Positions 12,483-24,660 of a DNA stretch of 64,000 bases are shown in pieces; within the stretch, counting starts at the first letter, position 1; each line of letters starts with the position of its first letter. The translations under genes and the position numbers were made by a program. Source of the DNA: Agelaius tricolor (lineage: Eukaryota; Chordata; Aves; Passeriformes; Icteridae). The DNA is taken from assembly GCA_023055355.1 (NCBI GenBank), contig JALJCS010000028.1:8556418-8620417 (forward strand), written 5' to 3'. The notes beneath the pieces are model-generated. The model was not told the DNA's origin, ran no database searches, and saw only the letters and a program-made list of their open reading frames with translations.

Positions 12483-15400
12483 GCAGCCTTGCCCTTGCAG
12501 ACACATGTGGGTGTGCAGGGAAAGCTCCTGGCTGCATCAGCACGCGCTGAGTGCCATCCTCCTCCTCCCACAGGAGCCCTGGGCACTCTGGTTTGCTCTT
12601 AGCTGGACCAGTGTTAGTCAGAACAGCTTCTCTCTGAAATGCCTCAGCTTCAGTTTCAGCTGATTTCATCCATCACTGCAAAGGAGCTGCTTTTGCCATG
12701 GTGTCAGGAATATTTGTTTTCCAGCAGGGGCAGCTGGGAGCCTGCGGAAGCGTCAGCTTTGGTGGCAATCTTATTTTCAGTGTCAGAGGAAGAAAAATAA
12801 TTCAGAATCTGTTGAGAACAGCTGTTGTGTGGGCCCAGGAGTACAATGTGATACACTGGCTTTATTGCAAAAAGGTTTTGCTTAAAATGAAGATGGGAAA
12901 TCAGTTTGTGGTGTCAATTTTATTCTGTAGGAGGATGGAGCAGTGGCTGTGGCTGATCCAGGGAAAGAGCAAGGAGAGCCAGACTGTTGGTGATAATGGG
13001 GATATTTTGTAGCTGTTCTATAACTTAAACCCCTGCTTATGAAATTTTACATTTTGTTAATAGTAATCAGCAGAAGAGATGTACCCTGGCATTGAAACTT
13101 TTCTGTTGTGTTGGCTCTTTGTGCTGTTGGAAAACATGTCTTGGAAACTGCTGAGAGTGAAGAGAACAAACATGAGCTGAGCCCTGGAGGGACCTGAGCA
13201 TGGCTGGGACCTCAACTGAATACAACCATTTTTAAATTAGATTTTAAAGGGAATTTCTTGTCAGGAGTGAGATCTTGACTCCACATCCCTGTGCTGGGGC
13301 TGTTCTAAACCAATGTGAGCATCCATTGCAGAAGGAGCTCTTCCAGCTCCTTGCATACAGGGAGATGTATTTGTGGTTAAGGGTGAAAATTACAGAAATT
13401 CTAAGAGGGATTAGAGAGTTTAAATTAATGAGACACAGCAAGGATTACAGAGATGAAAATTAAAGGTGTGTGCAGAAGGGATAGCCATCTTCAGCTTCCA
13501 TCTTCTGGGCTTTAAGGAGGGGAAATCCTTTCCAATCATTTGATTCTTTCTCTTAAGTGCTCTCATCTGACGTGGATGAAAGTTCAAGGTCTGCATTTCT
13601 TGGTTAAAATCTCATTCAGTGTTTACCCCATTGCTGTAGAGTACTTAATCCAGCACTTAATTCTGCTTTTTTTCCTGTGCTGAGCTCAGCAGCTGTATGG
13701 GAGTAATAGCAAATAAACTGTAAATAAACAGATAATCAAGATCATTGAATTTTTTTCAAGGGAAAGGTTTCACTGTATTGTTACCATGTAAATACTGCTC
13801 TTATTAATTTGCATAGATATAATGAATGCTGCACAGCTTTAAATAATGTATTAAAAAGAATTGAGCAGGGCTTAGACAACACTATGCAATTAATCTTCTC
13901 TACTTTGCTGGAAATCACACAGGCCTAGCCTAAAAGCTTGTTGGCCCAGTTCCCCATCTGTCCTCTCAGCTTCCACACCCTCCCTCCCATTTCCTTCCAA
14001 ATCTGCTCTCTGGGGTTTTCCTTCTTCTTTCCATTGCAGTTCTCACCTTGCTGTTGTCACTTTGCCTGTTGGAGTAGCATTAATTTCTGTTGCACAGTGT
14101 GTATTCAAATTTGCTTTAGGCTTCCTTAGCCCAGGGAGATGGCAATGAAAGAGAGTTGTGCTAAAACTGAGAGTTGTTTTTTTTTTTCTCCTCTTGGATT
14201 TCACTTAGATCATTTAATGCTGATTTTCCTTCCATTTCCCATGCAGACTGATCCCTTCTATGTCCCTGGCTTCTGCCAAAATCCACCTGAGGAAGGGCTG
14301 TGATTGAATTAAGGCCACAGGATCGGTGCTGAGGATATTGTGGTGCTGTGGTTAGATCTGCCTTGGTTTGGCAGAGGAGGTGACTGTCACCTGCAGCTGG
14401 GGACAGCATTGCTTGCTCTGCCTTGCAGAGCCATTTAAAAGGATCTGCAGGAATTCAGGGATTTGTGGGGCTCTGTTTCTGCGGGGACGTCAGTGGCTGC
14501 ACAAGCAGCAGGAGCTGAGGCAGGGGAAAGCAGCAACCCCTGGGGCTGGGCTCTGCTCATCAGTGGCACAGCTGAGCTCCCTCCCCTGGACACCTCTGTG
14601 TGCTGGGCTCTGCTCTCTGTCTGACCAGCAAGGGCACGGGAGGGGTCACTAGCAGGGAAATGGGAAATGCTGATGGTCTGTTTGCTTGAGGGTACACAAT
14701 AAAGCCCATGCCCATGCTGATGAGGCACTGTGTGGGTCACGCTTTAGGGCAGTTAAGGAGCCCCACTTGGTGTTTGTGGTGGGCTTGGGAGCAGCAGGGC
14801 TCTCTCTCTGAGCTCTCTTGGTGTGCTTGAGGCTGTTCAGAATAAATCAACGAGGTCCTGTGGTGCAGTTCTGGTGCTGTTTGTCCTTGTGTCCCCCACA
14901 CTGGCCATGAAGAGCTTTGGGAGAGGTGGGATTTCACAAGGGCATTTGTGAGACATCACTGAGGAGCACTGGGACACCCAGCAAAGTTTCCTGTGGCCCT
15001 AAAAGGGCAGGAAAAGCCTGTTAGGAGTGGCACATGTGCAGCAAAGCTTATCTGTGCTAGAGGAGGAGTTTCAGACTAACTGGTTATTGAATGAATTTCT
15101 TTTATCAGCCTGGATTCTTGTTCCCACCCCTCCTCCCTTTTCATGTGTTTAATTGAAAAAAAAACTCCAAGGCAGGAGGAGCCCCTGGCAGGAGGTGGGG
15201 CTGAGCAGCCACGGGGTCTTTGCTGGCCGTGTGGCATTTCTGGGGACACAGCTTGGTGTAAAAAGGTGTTTGCATTGTACAGATCTGTTAATGAAGCATG
15301 TGTGGGTGCACCTTACAAGGACAACTGTGCAGTGTTGTGGACATGCTTGAAAAGTGCAGGAAAATAATTGGTGTGGGAAATGATGTAGCTGGGGGCCTGA

Positions 15401-15844
15401 GCTGCAGAACAGTTGCTTTTATGAAATTGGGAACTGCAGAGTACAATTAGCTGTCATTAATTTTGTTGAATAGAAATATGTTCCATTTATTGTACAATCA
15501 GGAGCCAGGCTTGAATGAGTTTAAATAGATGAAATCTAAATTATACTGACAGTCCATTAAACAGCAGCAAAACCCCTTAAAGAAAATGGATTCACTATGA
15601 TACCGGTTTATAATAAAATCATTTGCCAAATAAGAACTACAGTCCAGGCACTGGGAATACTCCTGTGAGCTTCAAATGAACACAGTAAATTGGTTGAGCC
15701 ATTTATTGCAGAGAGGGCTCCAGCTCCTGTTCCCTGACAAGGAGCCAGCAGTGCTGCCTGAAATCTGCTCAGCAGGAAGTGCCCCTGAAAGATCAGCCTG
15801 GCAATTTGTGTGTTGTGAGGCACGTGGGGAGGAGAGGCTGGCAC

Positions 15845-16310
15845 AGCCCCTGCCTGTGAGGGGGGATAAACATCTACCTGTGAGTGGGGACAGACAGCCC
15901 CTGGCTGTGAGTGGGGACAGACAGCCCCTGGCTGTGAGTGGGGATAAACATCTACCTGTGAGTGGGGACAGACAGCCCCTGGCTGTGGGTGGGGACAGAC
16001 AGACAGCCCCTGCCTGTGAGTGGGGACAAACAGCCCCTGCCTGTGGGTGCCCAGCCCCTGCCTGTGAGTGGGGATGAGCATCCCCTGCCTGTGGGTGCCC
16101 AGCCCTTGCCTGTGGGTGCCCAGCCCCTGCCTATGGGTGCCCAGCCCCTGCCTGTGGGTGCCCAGCCCCTGCCTGTGGGTGGGGACAGACAGACAGCCCC
16201 TGCCTGTGAGTGGGGACAGACAGACAGCCCCTGCCTGTGGGTGCCCAGCCCCTGCCTGTGGGTGCCCAGCCCCTGCTGTGGGTGCCCAGCCCCTGCCTGT
16301 CCGTGGGGAT
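15845..16310 (+). repeat. 21/27-bp minisatellite
   Basis: Alternating units share cccctgcctgtg and continue either as agtggggacagacag or as ggtgcccag. The left half favours the gacag type and the right half the gcccag type. Long open frames on both strands over it are repeat artefacts. Confidence 0.9.
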
Positions 16311-16598
16311 GCTGCTGGAGCCCCAGCCTGTGTTTGGCACTGCCACCCCCCTGGCTGCCCTGTGGGTTTGTCACTGAGCCCCTTCCCAATGCATTGCTGC
16401 TGCTGCTGCTGCTGCAGGTTTGTCTCCATCCAGTGCTGACCTTTGTGTGCAAGGGTTTGGCTCTTCTCCTGAGCCTGGGGTGCAGGCAAGTTCACAGTTC
16501 AGCCTTTAAACCCACCGAGTGCTGTAAATGTTGATTCTGATCCTTTGGGAGGTACCTCTTGCTCATTAATGATCTGTGACTGCTGGCACCCTGCTCCT

Positions 16599-16850
16599 GA
16601 TCCCATTTAACTGTTCTGGGGGGGCTGGCATTTAACCCTATTCACATTTAACTGTTCTGGGGGGGCTGGTATTTAACCCTACTCACATTTAACTGTTCTG
16701 GGGGGGCTGGCATTTAACCCTACTCACATTTAACTGTTCTGGGGGGGCTGGCATTTAACCCTATTCACATTTAACTGTTCTGGGGGGGCTGGCATTTAAC
16801 CCTACTCACATTTAACTGTTCTGGGGGGGCTGAGGGGGGCTGGCATTTAA
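16599..16850 (+). repeat. 41-bp minisatellite, 6 copies
   Basis: Copies of ctgttctgggggggctgg start at 16611, 16652, 16693, 16734, 16775 and 16816, an exact 41-bp period. Each unit has a run of seven G. Units are almost identical, which suggests recent expansion. Confidence 0.93.
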
Positions 16851-17000
16851 CCTGGAGCACCCAGGAGGGTCCTGGGCCTCCCACTGGCTCTGTCTCAGAG
16901 CAGTTTCTGCAGAAGGGGCCAGGTCAGGGACTGGCACAGGGCTCTGGGACCACTGAGCCTTTTCATTTCAGGCACCAGGATGGAGGAATGTAAATATGCC

Positions 17001-17208
17001 TTAGTTCAGGAGTGTAAATATCCTTCCACTGCTGCTCCCACTGCTTGAGCTCAGGGTTTATCCATGTCTGTACACACATGCAGAGAGTGAGCTGTGGCTG
17101 TAAATATTCCTTAATTCAGGAGTGTAAATGTCCTTCCCCTGCTGGTCCCACAGCCTGATTTCAGGGTTTATCCATGTCTGTACACACGTGCAGAGGGAGC
17201 TGTGGCTG
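17001..17208 (+). repeat. 110-bp tandem duplication
   Basis: Two diverged copies begin at 17001 and 17111 with ttagttcagg and ttaattcagg. Both continue through gtttatccatgtctgtacac and end in gagctgtggctg. Confidence 0.85.
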
Positions 17209-17732
17209 GTGAGGCCTGATGGGGAGGGATTGTGGATAATTCCTTGACAAAGGCTTTCCAGGAATATCCTCCCTGTGGAAGCGTGTGCTGTGCACAGAGC
17301 CCGTGGCTTTGTTCCTTGGATGATGGAAGTGTTGACTCATTAGGTGAAACATGAAAGGATTTAATTGTGAGGATGGCTGCTACAAAAACTGCAGCGTTTA
17401 GGCTGCTAAAGGTTCAGAAAATGGGGCTGGTTGGGGTGGTTTTCCAGGAGAATTTTTACATCCGTGCATTGAAGCTCTAATTTAAAAGCAGCTTTTAGTG
17501 TGGGAATATTAATGTAACCCTTCAGAAGTAGGGCACATCTGGTGAGGATCACAAGCCCAAAGGCAGAATGACTCTGTGCCATGTGTCAGGGAAATGCTTC
17601 ATCTCCAGTGGGACGTTTGACACGAGATAGGGAAGTGAGCAATGCACTCCTGGCTCAGGCTGGCAGGGAATGCAGGGGCTCTGCAGGGCACTCAGCATTT
17701 CCTTACTCTGTTCTGCAAAGCTTATGGAAAAC

Positions 17733-17864
17733 ATTTTTATTTTTATTTTTATTTTTATTTTTATTTTTATTTTTATTTTTATTTTTATTTTTATTTTTAT
17801 TTTAAATTTTATTTTAAATTTTAAATTTTAATTTTATTTTTATTTTTTAATTTTAATTTTTTTA

Positions 17865-17895
<31 letters not shown>

Positions 17896-17910
17896 ATTTT
17901 TATTTTTATT
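17733..17910 (+). repeat. A/T-only TTTTTA microsatellite
   Basis: An imperfect 6-bp repeat of T-runs separated by single A covers about 180 bp. It is regular on the left and degenerates to TTTTAAA and TTTTTTA variants in the middle. Confidence 0.95.
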
Positions 17911-18367
17911 AATTTTCTTTCAGAGCACTTGCTGGTTTGTCATTGCTAAACTCAGTGGTTGAACACATCAGATGTTGAACTTGTCCGAGTTTTGGGTGGC
18001 TGATGTGAGTGCCTCTGTAAATATTCTCCTTTTCTGGGGGGCATCTTCCGAGTTCCTGCCATCCCCAGCATTGCTGTGCACCTGGATAAACTTGTTTTTC
18101 TTATCTGCCTGGCCTCTGGTGCTTTGGAGCCTTGTAAGTGGATGTCATCATCGTTTTGGGCTTGGCAGGCAGCCAGCAGTGCCTCCCTCGGTGCAACCCA
18201 GAGTGAGATTTTATCCACAGGAGATGCCACAGCCCCTCACTCTGTGCCAGCCATTTCACAGGGATGCTGGGCTGCTGGCTCTGCCTGATCAGCCTCTGGA
18301 AAATGAGGCTTGCACAGCCCACATACCAAGGGGAAAAAATAAAATAAAGATCTTGCAAGTTGTGGTG

Positions 18368-18370
<3 letters not shown>

Positions 18371-18404
<34 letters not shown>
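18371..18404 (+). repeat. TG dinucleotide microsatellite
   Basis: A perfect run of 17 TG units. Confidence 0.97.
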
Positions 18405-18405
<1 letters not shown>

Positions 18406-18480
18406 AATCTCACTCGCTCCTGGAGGAGCAGAACGTGCATGGATGGTCCAGCTGGTCCTGAGCAGGGACTGCAGCCTTGG

Positions 18481-18680
18481 CCAGGAAATCTGGGATAACC
18501 AGGGCTGTGGGAGTGCTGGGATGTGCTGGAATTGCTGGATTAATTCCTGATCACCAGGAAATCTGGGATAACCAGGGCTGTGGGAATGCTGGGATGTGCT
18601 GGAATTGCTGGATTAATTCCTGATCACCAGGAAATCTGGGATAACCAGGGCTGTGGGAATGCTGGAATTGCTGGAGCTCC
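18481..18680 (+). repeat. 73-bp tandem repeat, 2.7 copies
   Basis: Copies begin with ccaggaaatctgggataacc at 18481, 18554 and 18627. They are nearly identical, and the third is truncated. Confidence 0.92.
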
Positions 18681-19602
18681 CAAATGAGCTGGATTTGAAA
18701 TGTGTCTTCTAAAACTCGGAGATTTTGGAGGTTTTCTGTGGAAATCCAGAAAAGCCCATGGAAAATCCCTCCCAGGACAGTGGTGTTTGTTGTCCCTGCT
18801 GTGTTTTGAGCAGCAGCTCCTTATCTGTGTGTCACAGGGGTCACCAGGACGTTCCCTTCAATATTTGCTCGGCTTTGGGGCTGGCATCTCTCTGTTTAGT
18901 GAGCTGTGTGTGAGCCTGCTGAGCTCCAAGGTCAGGATCATTAATCAGGCACTTCTCTCCCATCCGTGCTGTGTTTTCATTCCGAGGGCACTGCTTTTGT
19001 TGTAGTTATTGCCAAGACTGTTTTGAACACAACAGACCTTATGTTACAGCAGCCTTGGAGAGCGCAGTTGTCAAAAGCAAACAAAAATAATTACTGTGTT
19101 TCTGTCTTGTCAAATGTAACTCGAGAAAGCGCAGGCCTTCCCTGAGGTAAATCTAATTTAACTTTGCTGTGTTTCATCTGTGATTGGTTGCCTTGGTTTT
19201 CTTCACAATTAGAAGAGAAAATATGTTAGTGCTCGGTTCTTGATGGTGAGCTGACCACGAACAATCTGATTACTTTCCTCTCTTATTTTGGTCTGGTTCA
19301 CAGGCTGTGACCTGGTCATTGTTATTAACTCAATCCAGAGTGGTCTTTAAATTCCTTTCTTTTTGTTTTCCTAGCAAAATGTCTATTCAAATCAAAGTTA
19401 ATTTTTATGCAGTTAATTCCCTTATTTATCATCATAAATAGTTTCTATTTTTAGATCACACTCAGAATAAATTACACAACATGCAAATGCAATGGTGGTT
19501 CTTTCAAAGTTTAAGCTGTATTTGAATTTATCCTGTTGTTATGCTCTTTCTTGGAGGCACAGAAGTTAATGCCCATTATTGTAAAATCTTGTGTTTTTAA
19601 AG

Positions 19603-19673
19603 ATTGCGTTTATATCGAAAGCCGCCGGCCGAACACGCCCTATTTCATCTGCAGCATTCAAGACTTCAAACTG
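19603..19673 (+). CDS. RERE: RERE exon B: start of BAH domain (residues 111-134)
   Basis: The 71-nt exon follows tttttaaag and ends at CTG|GTAAGG (19673/19674). With the G from exon A it encodes 24 residues starting [10 protein letters not shown] and ending SIQDFKL, part of the BAH (bromo-adjacent homology) fold. The exon closes in phase 0. CpG-rich codons stand out from the AT-rich intron around it. In the human protein as I remember it, a segment of about 42 residues follows this point before SKRDH. Here the next recognised exon begins directly with SKRDH. Confidence 0.97.
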
Positions 19674-22600
19674 GTAAGGAACATTTTCAGCTCTCCTCCT
19701 TTCCCCTGCCCCAGGCTCCAGGGGGGATGTTTCTTAGCCTGGATCCCTTCCTGCAGCTCCTCTGAGTGAAGCTTTACCTGTGAGCCAGGAGCTGGTTCTG
19801 GTTAAACCCCAGCTCTGTCTCTGGGGCAGCCCCAGGAGCTCAGGCTGAGATCCCTGGCGTGTTCAGCTCTACAGAAACCTGAGCTTTGAGTTGTGTTGTG
19901 GGGAACTTGGGGCTCAGGAAGGTCAGTTTGGCTGTGCCTTGTCCAGCACAGCTCTGGGATGAGGCAGAGCCCTGGCAGCCTGTGCTGGCCATGGGCAGGG
20001 GGACGCCCACCAGGACGGCCACTTCAATGGGGAGAAACAGAAACTAACACTGAAGGACTGTTAGCACTTCATTCTCTAGCAGTGAGAGTCAGGGAGCTGA
20101 GCAGGAACAATCAGAGCAGGGTTTGGAGGCTCATTCTGCCCCCCTGTCCCCCCTGGCTGCAGCAGGAGCTGCTCACAGCCAGGGCATGGGGTTGGCACCT
20201 GGCAGAGCTCTGTGAGCAGGGGATGTGGGCACCTCTGGGAGTTTGCTTCTGCTGCTCCTTATTGCTGTATTGAGTCCTGAGCAGGTCATAAACTCCCCTT
20301 GTAAATGTATTGTCCACAGCCATAGATCACCCAGGTGCTGCTATCAGAATAAACCTTCCTTCATTCCTCCCAAGCTTTTCCAATTATTCTGTGAGGAGCA
20401 CAGAGATGTTCCTCAGTGCTGCTGTCCCTGCTGGTGCTTGGCACCTGTGGGTTTGTTCCCTCTTTGCTCCCCCTGGGTTTGCAGTGCCCTGGGCCCCTCC
20501 TGCCCATCAGCAGGGTCTGCTTTGGGTCTGCCTGGGTTCCAGTTCCTGTGGGTGCTGCTGAGCTGCAGGAATTGCTCAGGAGATGAACAAAAGCTGCAGC
20601 CTCTGGGGCTGGGCCGCTCATTTCAGCTCAGGGAATTGCAGCTTTAGTACCTCTGGATGGTTTTGAAGTGGTTTCTCTTCACTTGTGTTTCCAGCACACA
20701 AAGGACTTGGCACCAGGGCTGCTGGCAATTCTGCATAATTTTTGACATGGAAACAGTGTCTCTGTTCTATGTTTACTTTTGCCTGCTCAGAGTCTCGAAT
20801 TTCTCTGTTAATTTAATTTTTCTTACTGACATAATGCATAAAAGGAACTTGTATAAATGACAAAACCAAAACCCTCTTGATGCTGATTATACCAGCAGAA
20901 CTAAATCCCCAGTGTGTGTGTGGCTGTTGATTTTCCTGTTGGGGAAAGGGAGGATGAACAGTGGAAAGGACACTTGATTTCTCTTCTAGTGTGAGATACC
21001 AACAGGAAAACAGCCTTGTTTTGCCTTCAGCTAAATATGTCAAGTGAAGCAGGAAAGTTAAAGTCAACAGCTTTGAAATGTCGCCCACTAATTAAATACG
21101 TTATGTGTTGGTTGTCACAAAATAAAAGTTTTTGGCTGAATGTGTGAGCCTTACCTTATGCTTCCCCTGGTTCTAGGTGCAGTCTGGGGGCAGGAATTGA
21201 TGGGGGTGTTTTACTGATGAAAACAGGAACATCAAGTTATATTTAATAAAATGAGAGGGAGTTGCAGATGAGCCACTGAAAAGCAGGATGTCCTTGCTGG
21301 ACCAGGATCACTGTGGTGGTTTGGGTTTGTTTGGGATTTTGCAGAACTTTGAGCAGTTCTCTGGGAATCCAGAGGTTTATTTTTGCTCTCCAGCACTGAA
21401 ATGTGTGAGTGTTGGCTGGTTCAAGTGCAGCTTCCTTTTCCTCTCCTCACAGGAGGATGGGGTGGCAGGGCAGGTGAGAAGGTGTCATATCCATAAATGC
21501 TTTTCTTTGTTGGCTTCGCTTCACCAGTTTGAATTATTGAGCTTAAAACATTTTAAGAGTGAAATTGCTGTTGTCTCTCAGAAGAGAATGAGATAGTTGT
21601 CTGTATTTAAAAAAAAAGGCAGTGGATGATTTTTTTTCTCTACTGATTGGGTTATTCTGTGCTGTCTGTGTCCCAGAACATTTTATTAATCTCTTTTTGG
21701 TGCTAGTTCATTTTCTTTGGATTAATGCTATCCTCTTTCAGGATTCAAGACCAGATTATTCTTGAGGACTTTGATTAGGAGCAAGCTGTGGTGAGGCAGG
21801 ATTCAATCTGAGTTTGCTCTCTTGCCTTAAATGTTTTTATTGGTTATCAGCTCCCCCTTCATTGCTCATATTCAATATTTGCTCTCCCTCCTCTCGGGGC
21901 AGCTGAGCCAGTGCTTGGGTTCAAGTGGTCTCCTGGAAATCTGGATTATGCAAGGTCCAGATTGGCTTTAAAGCAACTTTTTTCACCTTGTTTTTCCCTT
22001 GGGGAGCACTTCTTTCCCCAGTTTCAGCCTGTCCTATCCAGCTTATGATGTCAGTTACTTTAAAAATGTTGTTTTTAAAAAAAGGAAACAGCACAGTGTA
22101 ATTGGGAAGCTGGAAGGTGGAGAAAGCCTGTGAAGGGGCAGAGAAATGTGGCTTTAATACTTTCCTGGCATTGCCTGCTGAGCAGCTTTAAGGAGGAAAA
22201 TGTTGTTTTCAGGATGGTGAAAGTGGGATCCTTAACTTGGGATTCAGGCTTTGCTTGCTCTGGGTGTTTTTGTTCCAGAACAATCTTACAGCTTGGGGTT
22301 TAAATTACACAGGCAAATCAATAAAATGGAAGCAGTAAATGCTCTGCTGCATTAAAAAAACATAAGTTTCTCTGATTATTTTTTTCTGTGGAAAACGTTC
22401 AGGTTGTTTACATCAGGAATTGTCTCCTGGATGTCAATCTGCTCTTTTCCCTTCATTCTGCAGCAGCACCAGGGCGTTTTTAACAGTGCAGTTGTTCCCA
22501 CAGCAGGCTGCTGCTGTCAGAAATCCCCATTTCCTATTCATCAGCAAGTTAGGGAAGCATGCTTCTCCTTCATTTTCATTTGGCACGAGTCAAACACGTT

Positions 22601-23905
22601 CAAAATCCACAGGCCTGACCAAGTATTCCTTAAATGCTGTGTGGTGCTCCAAAAGCCTGCTCAAAGCCCAGGCAGCAGAGCGGGGCTGGCTGAGCCCTGG
22701 GTGAGCTGGGAATTGGCTGCAGCTCTGGGGAGAGGGGGTCCAGTGCTGCTTCCCCTCCCCTCCGAGTTCATTTTCCCCAAATTGATCCCAGCTCCACTCA
22801 CTCCATGTCCTTCAGCCTGGCTGCAGCTGCTGGTCCTGCTCTTGTGGGCTCTGGGCTCTGCTGGGGATTCATCAAACCCGGCCCAAGAAGGGCACCTGGA
22901 ATTCCTGGGGGAAATGGCCAAGGGTCTGCTCAGCCAGCCCTGAGTGCCCTTCACACCCAGCACCTTCTGCTGCTCCCTTGCACCCACTGCCCCCCAAAAG
23001 GGAACCAGTCCTTCTGTCAAAAAATGACTTTGAATCGGACAGTGCTGGGTATTCAAAGTGGAAATTCTCAATGAATTTCCTTTCAGATCAGGCCATTGGA
23101 AAAAAAACAGATTTGTATTTTCTTCAGGCTGAGGGTATGGCTTCAGAGCTAAAGGGGTTTTTTTTAATCAAATAGTAGTATTTAATGTGTTTCTTTTGTA
23201 GTTTACAGTGATTGTAATACAAAGAATTATAAACAGTGAAATTTCCTTTTATCTCTTTGTTTGTGGTTTACCAGTCCTAAAATTCTGTCCATTCTCTTTA
23301 TCTTAATTAAAATGTTGATTGTGATTACTTCTGGCTGATGAAAACACACAATTAAAACTCAGCCGAGTGACTTGTGTGAGAAAATCCAATAAATGTGCAG
23401 AAATTCAGTTCCTGTGTGCACCCAGTGGGTTAAGGGACATCTTATAACCCCACACCCAGATACAGAAATTAAACCTGATGAAGGCAGGGCTCTGACATGC
23501 TGTGATGGAAAATCCAACAGGAATCTCCCTGTGAGTCCTTCAGGATCTCAGCAAAGCTCTCTCATTGTTTTATCCCCATCAAAGTGTCTTCCTCACCTGA
23601 ATAGCCAGCTGTTGGCTTTAAATATATGATGCAACAGCAGTAATTACATTTCAGATATGAATATATTAATTATGTAGTGCCTGTAAACCCATGCGGATCC
23701 AGCTTTGATTAAGGCTCAATTTAAATATCAAAAGTAGTGCAGAGCCATGTCTGTGGGAAAAAAAAGGGCTTTATCTGCTGCAGAGATCAGAGTGGGAGAA
23801 GTTCACTGAATTTTGGTGTTTGGGAGAGGGGCAGGAGCACAAGGTGGGATTGCCTGAGAGCTGAGCTGGGCCAGGGAGGCTCTGCTGGTTTGGGAATGGC
23901 CCCAG

Positions 23906-24660
23906 AGTGGCTCAGGTGAGCTCTGTGCTGGTTTGGGAATGTCCTGGAGCTCAGGTGAGCTCTGTGCTGCTTTGGGAATGGTCCCAGAGCGGCTCAGGTG
24001 AGCTCTGTGCTGCTTTGGGAATGTCCTGGAGCTCAGGTGAGCTCTGTGCTGCTTTGGGAATGGTTTGGGACTGTCCTGGAGCTCAGGTGAGCTCTTCTGG
24101 TTTGGGAATGGCCCCAGAGTGGCTCAGGTGAGCTCTGTGCTGGTTTGGGAATGGTTTGGGACTGTCCTGGAGCAGCTCAGGTGAGCTCTGCTGGTTTGGG
24201 AAGGGTTTAGGAATGTCCTGGAGCTCAGGTGAGCTCTGTGCTGCTTTGGGAAGGGTCCTGGAGCTCAGGTGAGCTCTGTGCTGGTTTGGGAATGTCCTGG
24301 AGCAGCTCAGGTGAGCTCTGTGCTGGTTTGGGACTGTCCTGGAGCAGCTCAGGTGAGCTCTGTGCTGGTTTGGGAGTGTCCTGGAGCTCAGGTGAGCTCT
24401 GTGCTGCTTTGGGAATGTCCTGGAGCTCAGGTGAGCTCTGTGCTGCTTTGGGAATGTCCTGGAGCTCAGGTGAGCTCTGTGCTGGTTTGGGAATGTCCTG
24501 GAGCAGCTTGGGTGAGCTCTTCTGGCTCTGCTGGTTTGGGAATGTCCTGGAGCAGCTCGGGTGAGCTCTGTGCTGGTTTGGGAATGGTTTGGGACTGTCC
24601 TGGAGCTCAGGTGAGCTCTTCTGCTTTGGGAATGGCCCCAGAGCGGCTCAGGTGAGCTCT
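23906..24660 (+). repeat. About 40-bp minisatellite carrying 5' splice-site motifs
   Basis: About 18 units follow the pattern ctcaggtgagctctgtgctg, then ctttgggaatgtcctggag or a variant, with 39-55 bp spacing. Sixteen units contain CAG|GTGAGC on the gene's sense strand. Two more have TGG or CGG before GTGAGC. Open frames on both strands over the array are artefacts. Confidence 0.95.

Larger units (their letters stand above)
11684..19602 (+). other. RERE: Intron A-B, about 7.9 kb
   Basis: No further exon was recognised. It contains minisatellites at 11821-12482, 15845-16310, 16599-16850, 17001-17208 and 18481-18680, a TTTTTA-type array at 17733-17910 and a TG run at 18371-18404. The parts around 13020-14150 and 19020-19600 are AT-rich and free of tandem repeats. 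The intron ends in tttttaaag at 19602. Confidence 0.85.

Noticed and set aside
15608..16495. 295-codon - strand frame
   Set aside because: Its repetitive Gly/His/Arg/Gln content derives from the 15.8-16.3 kb minisatellite.
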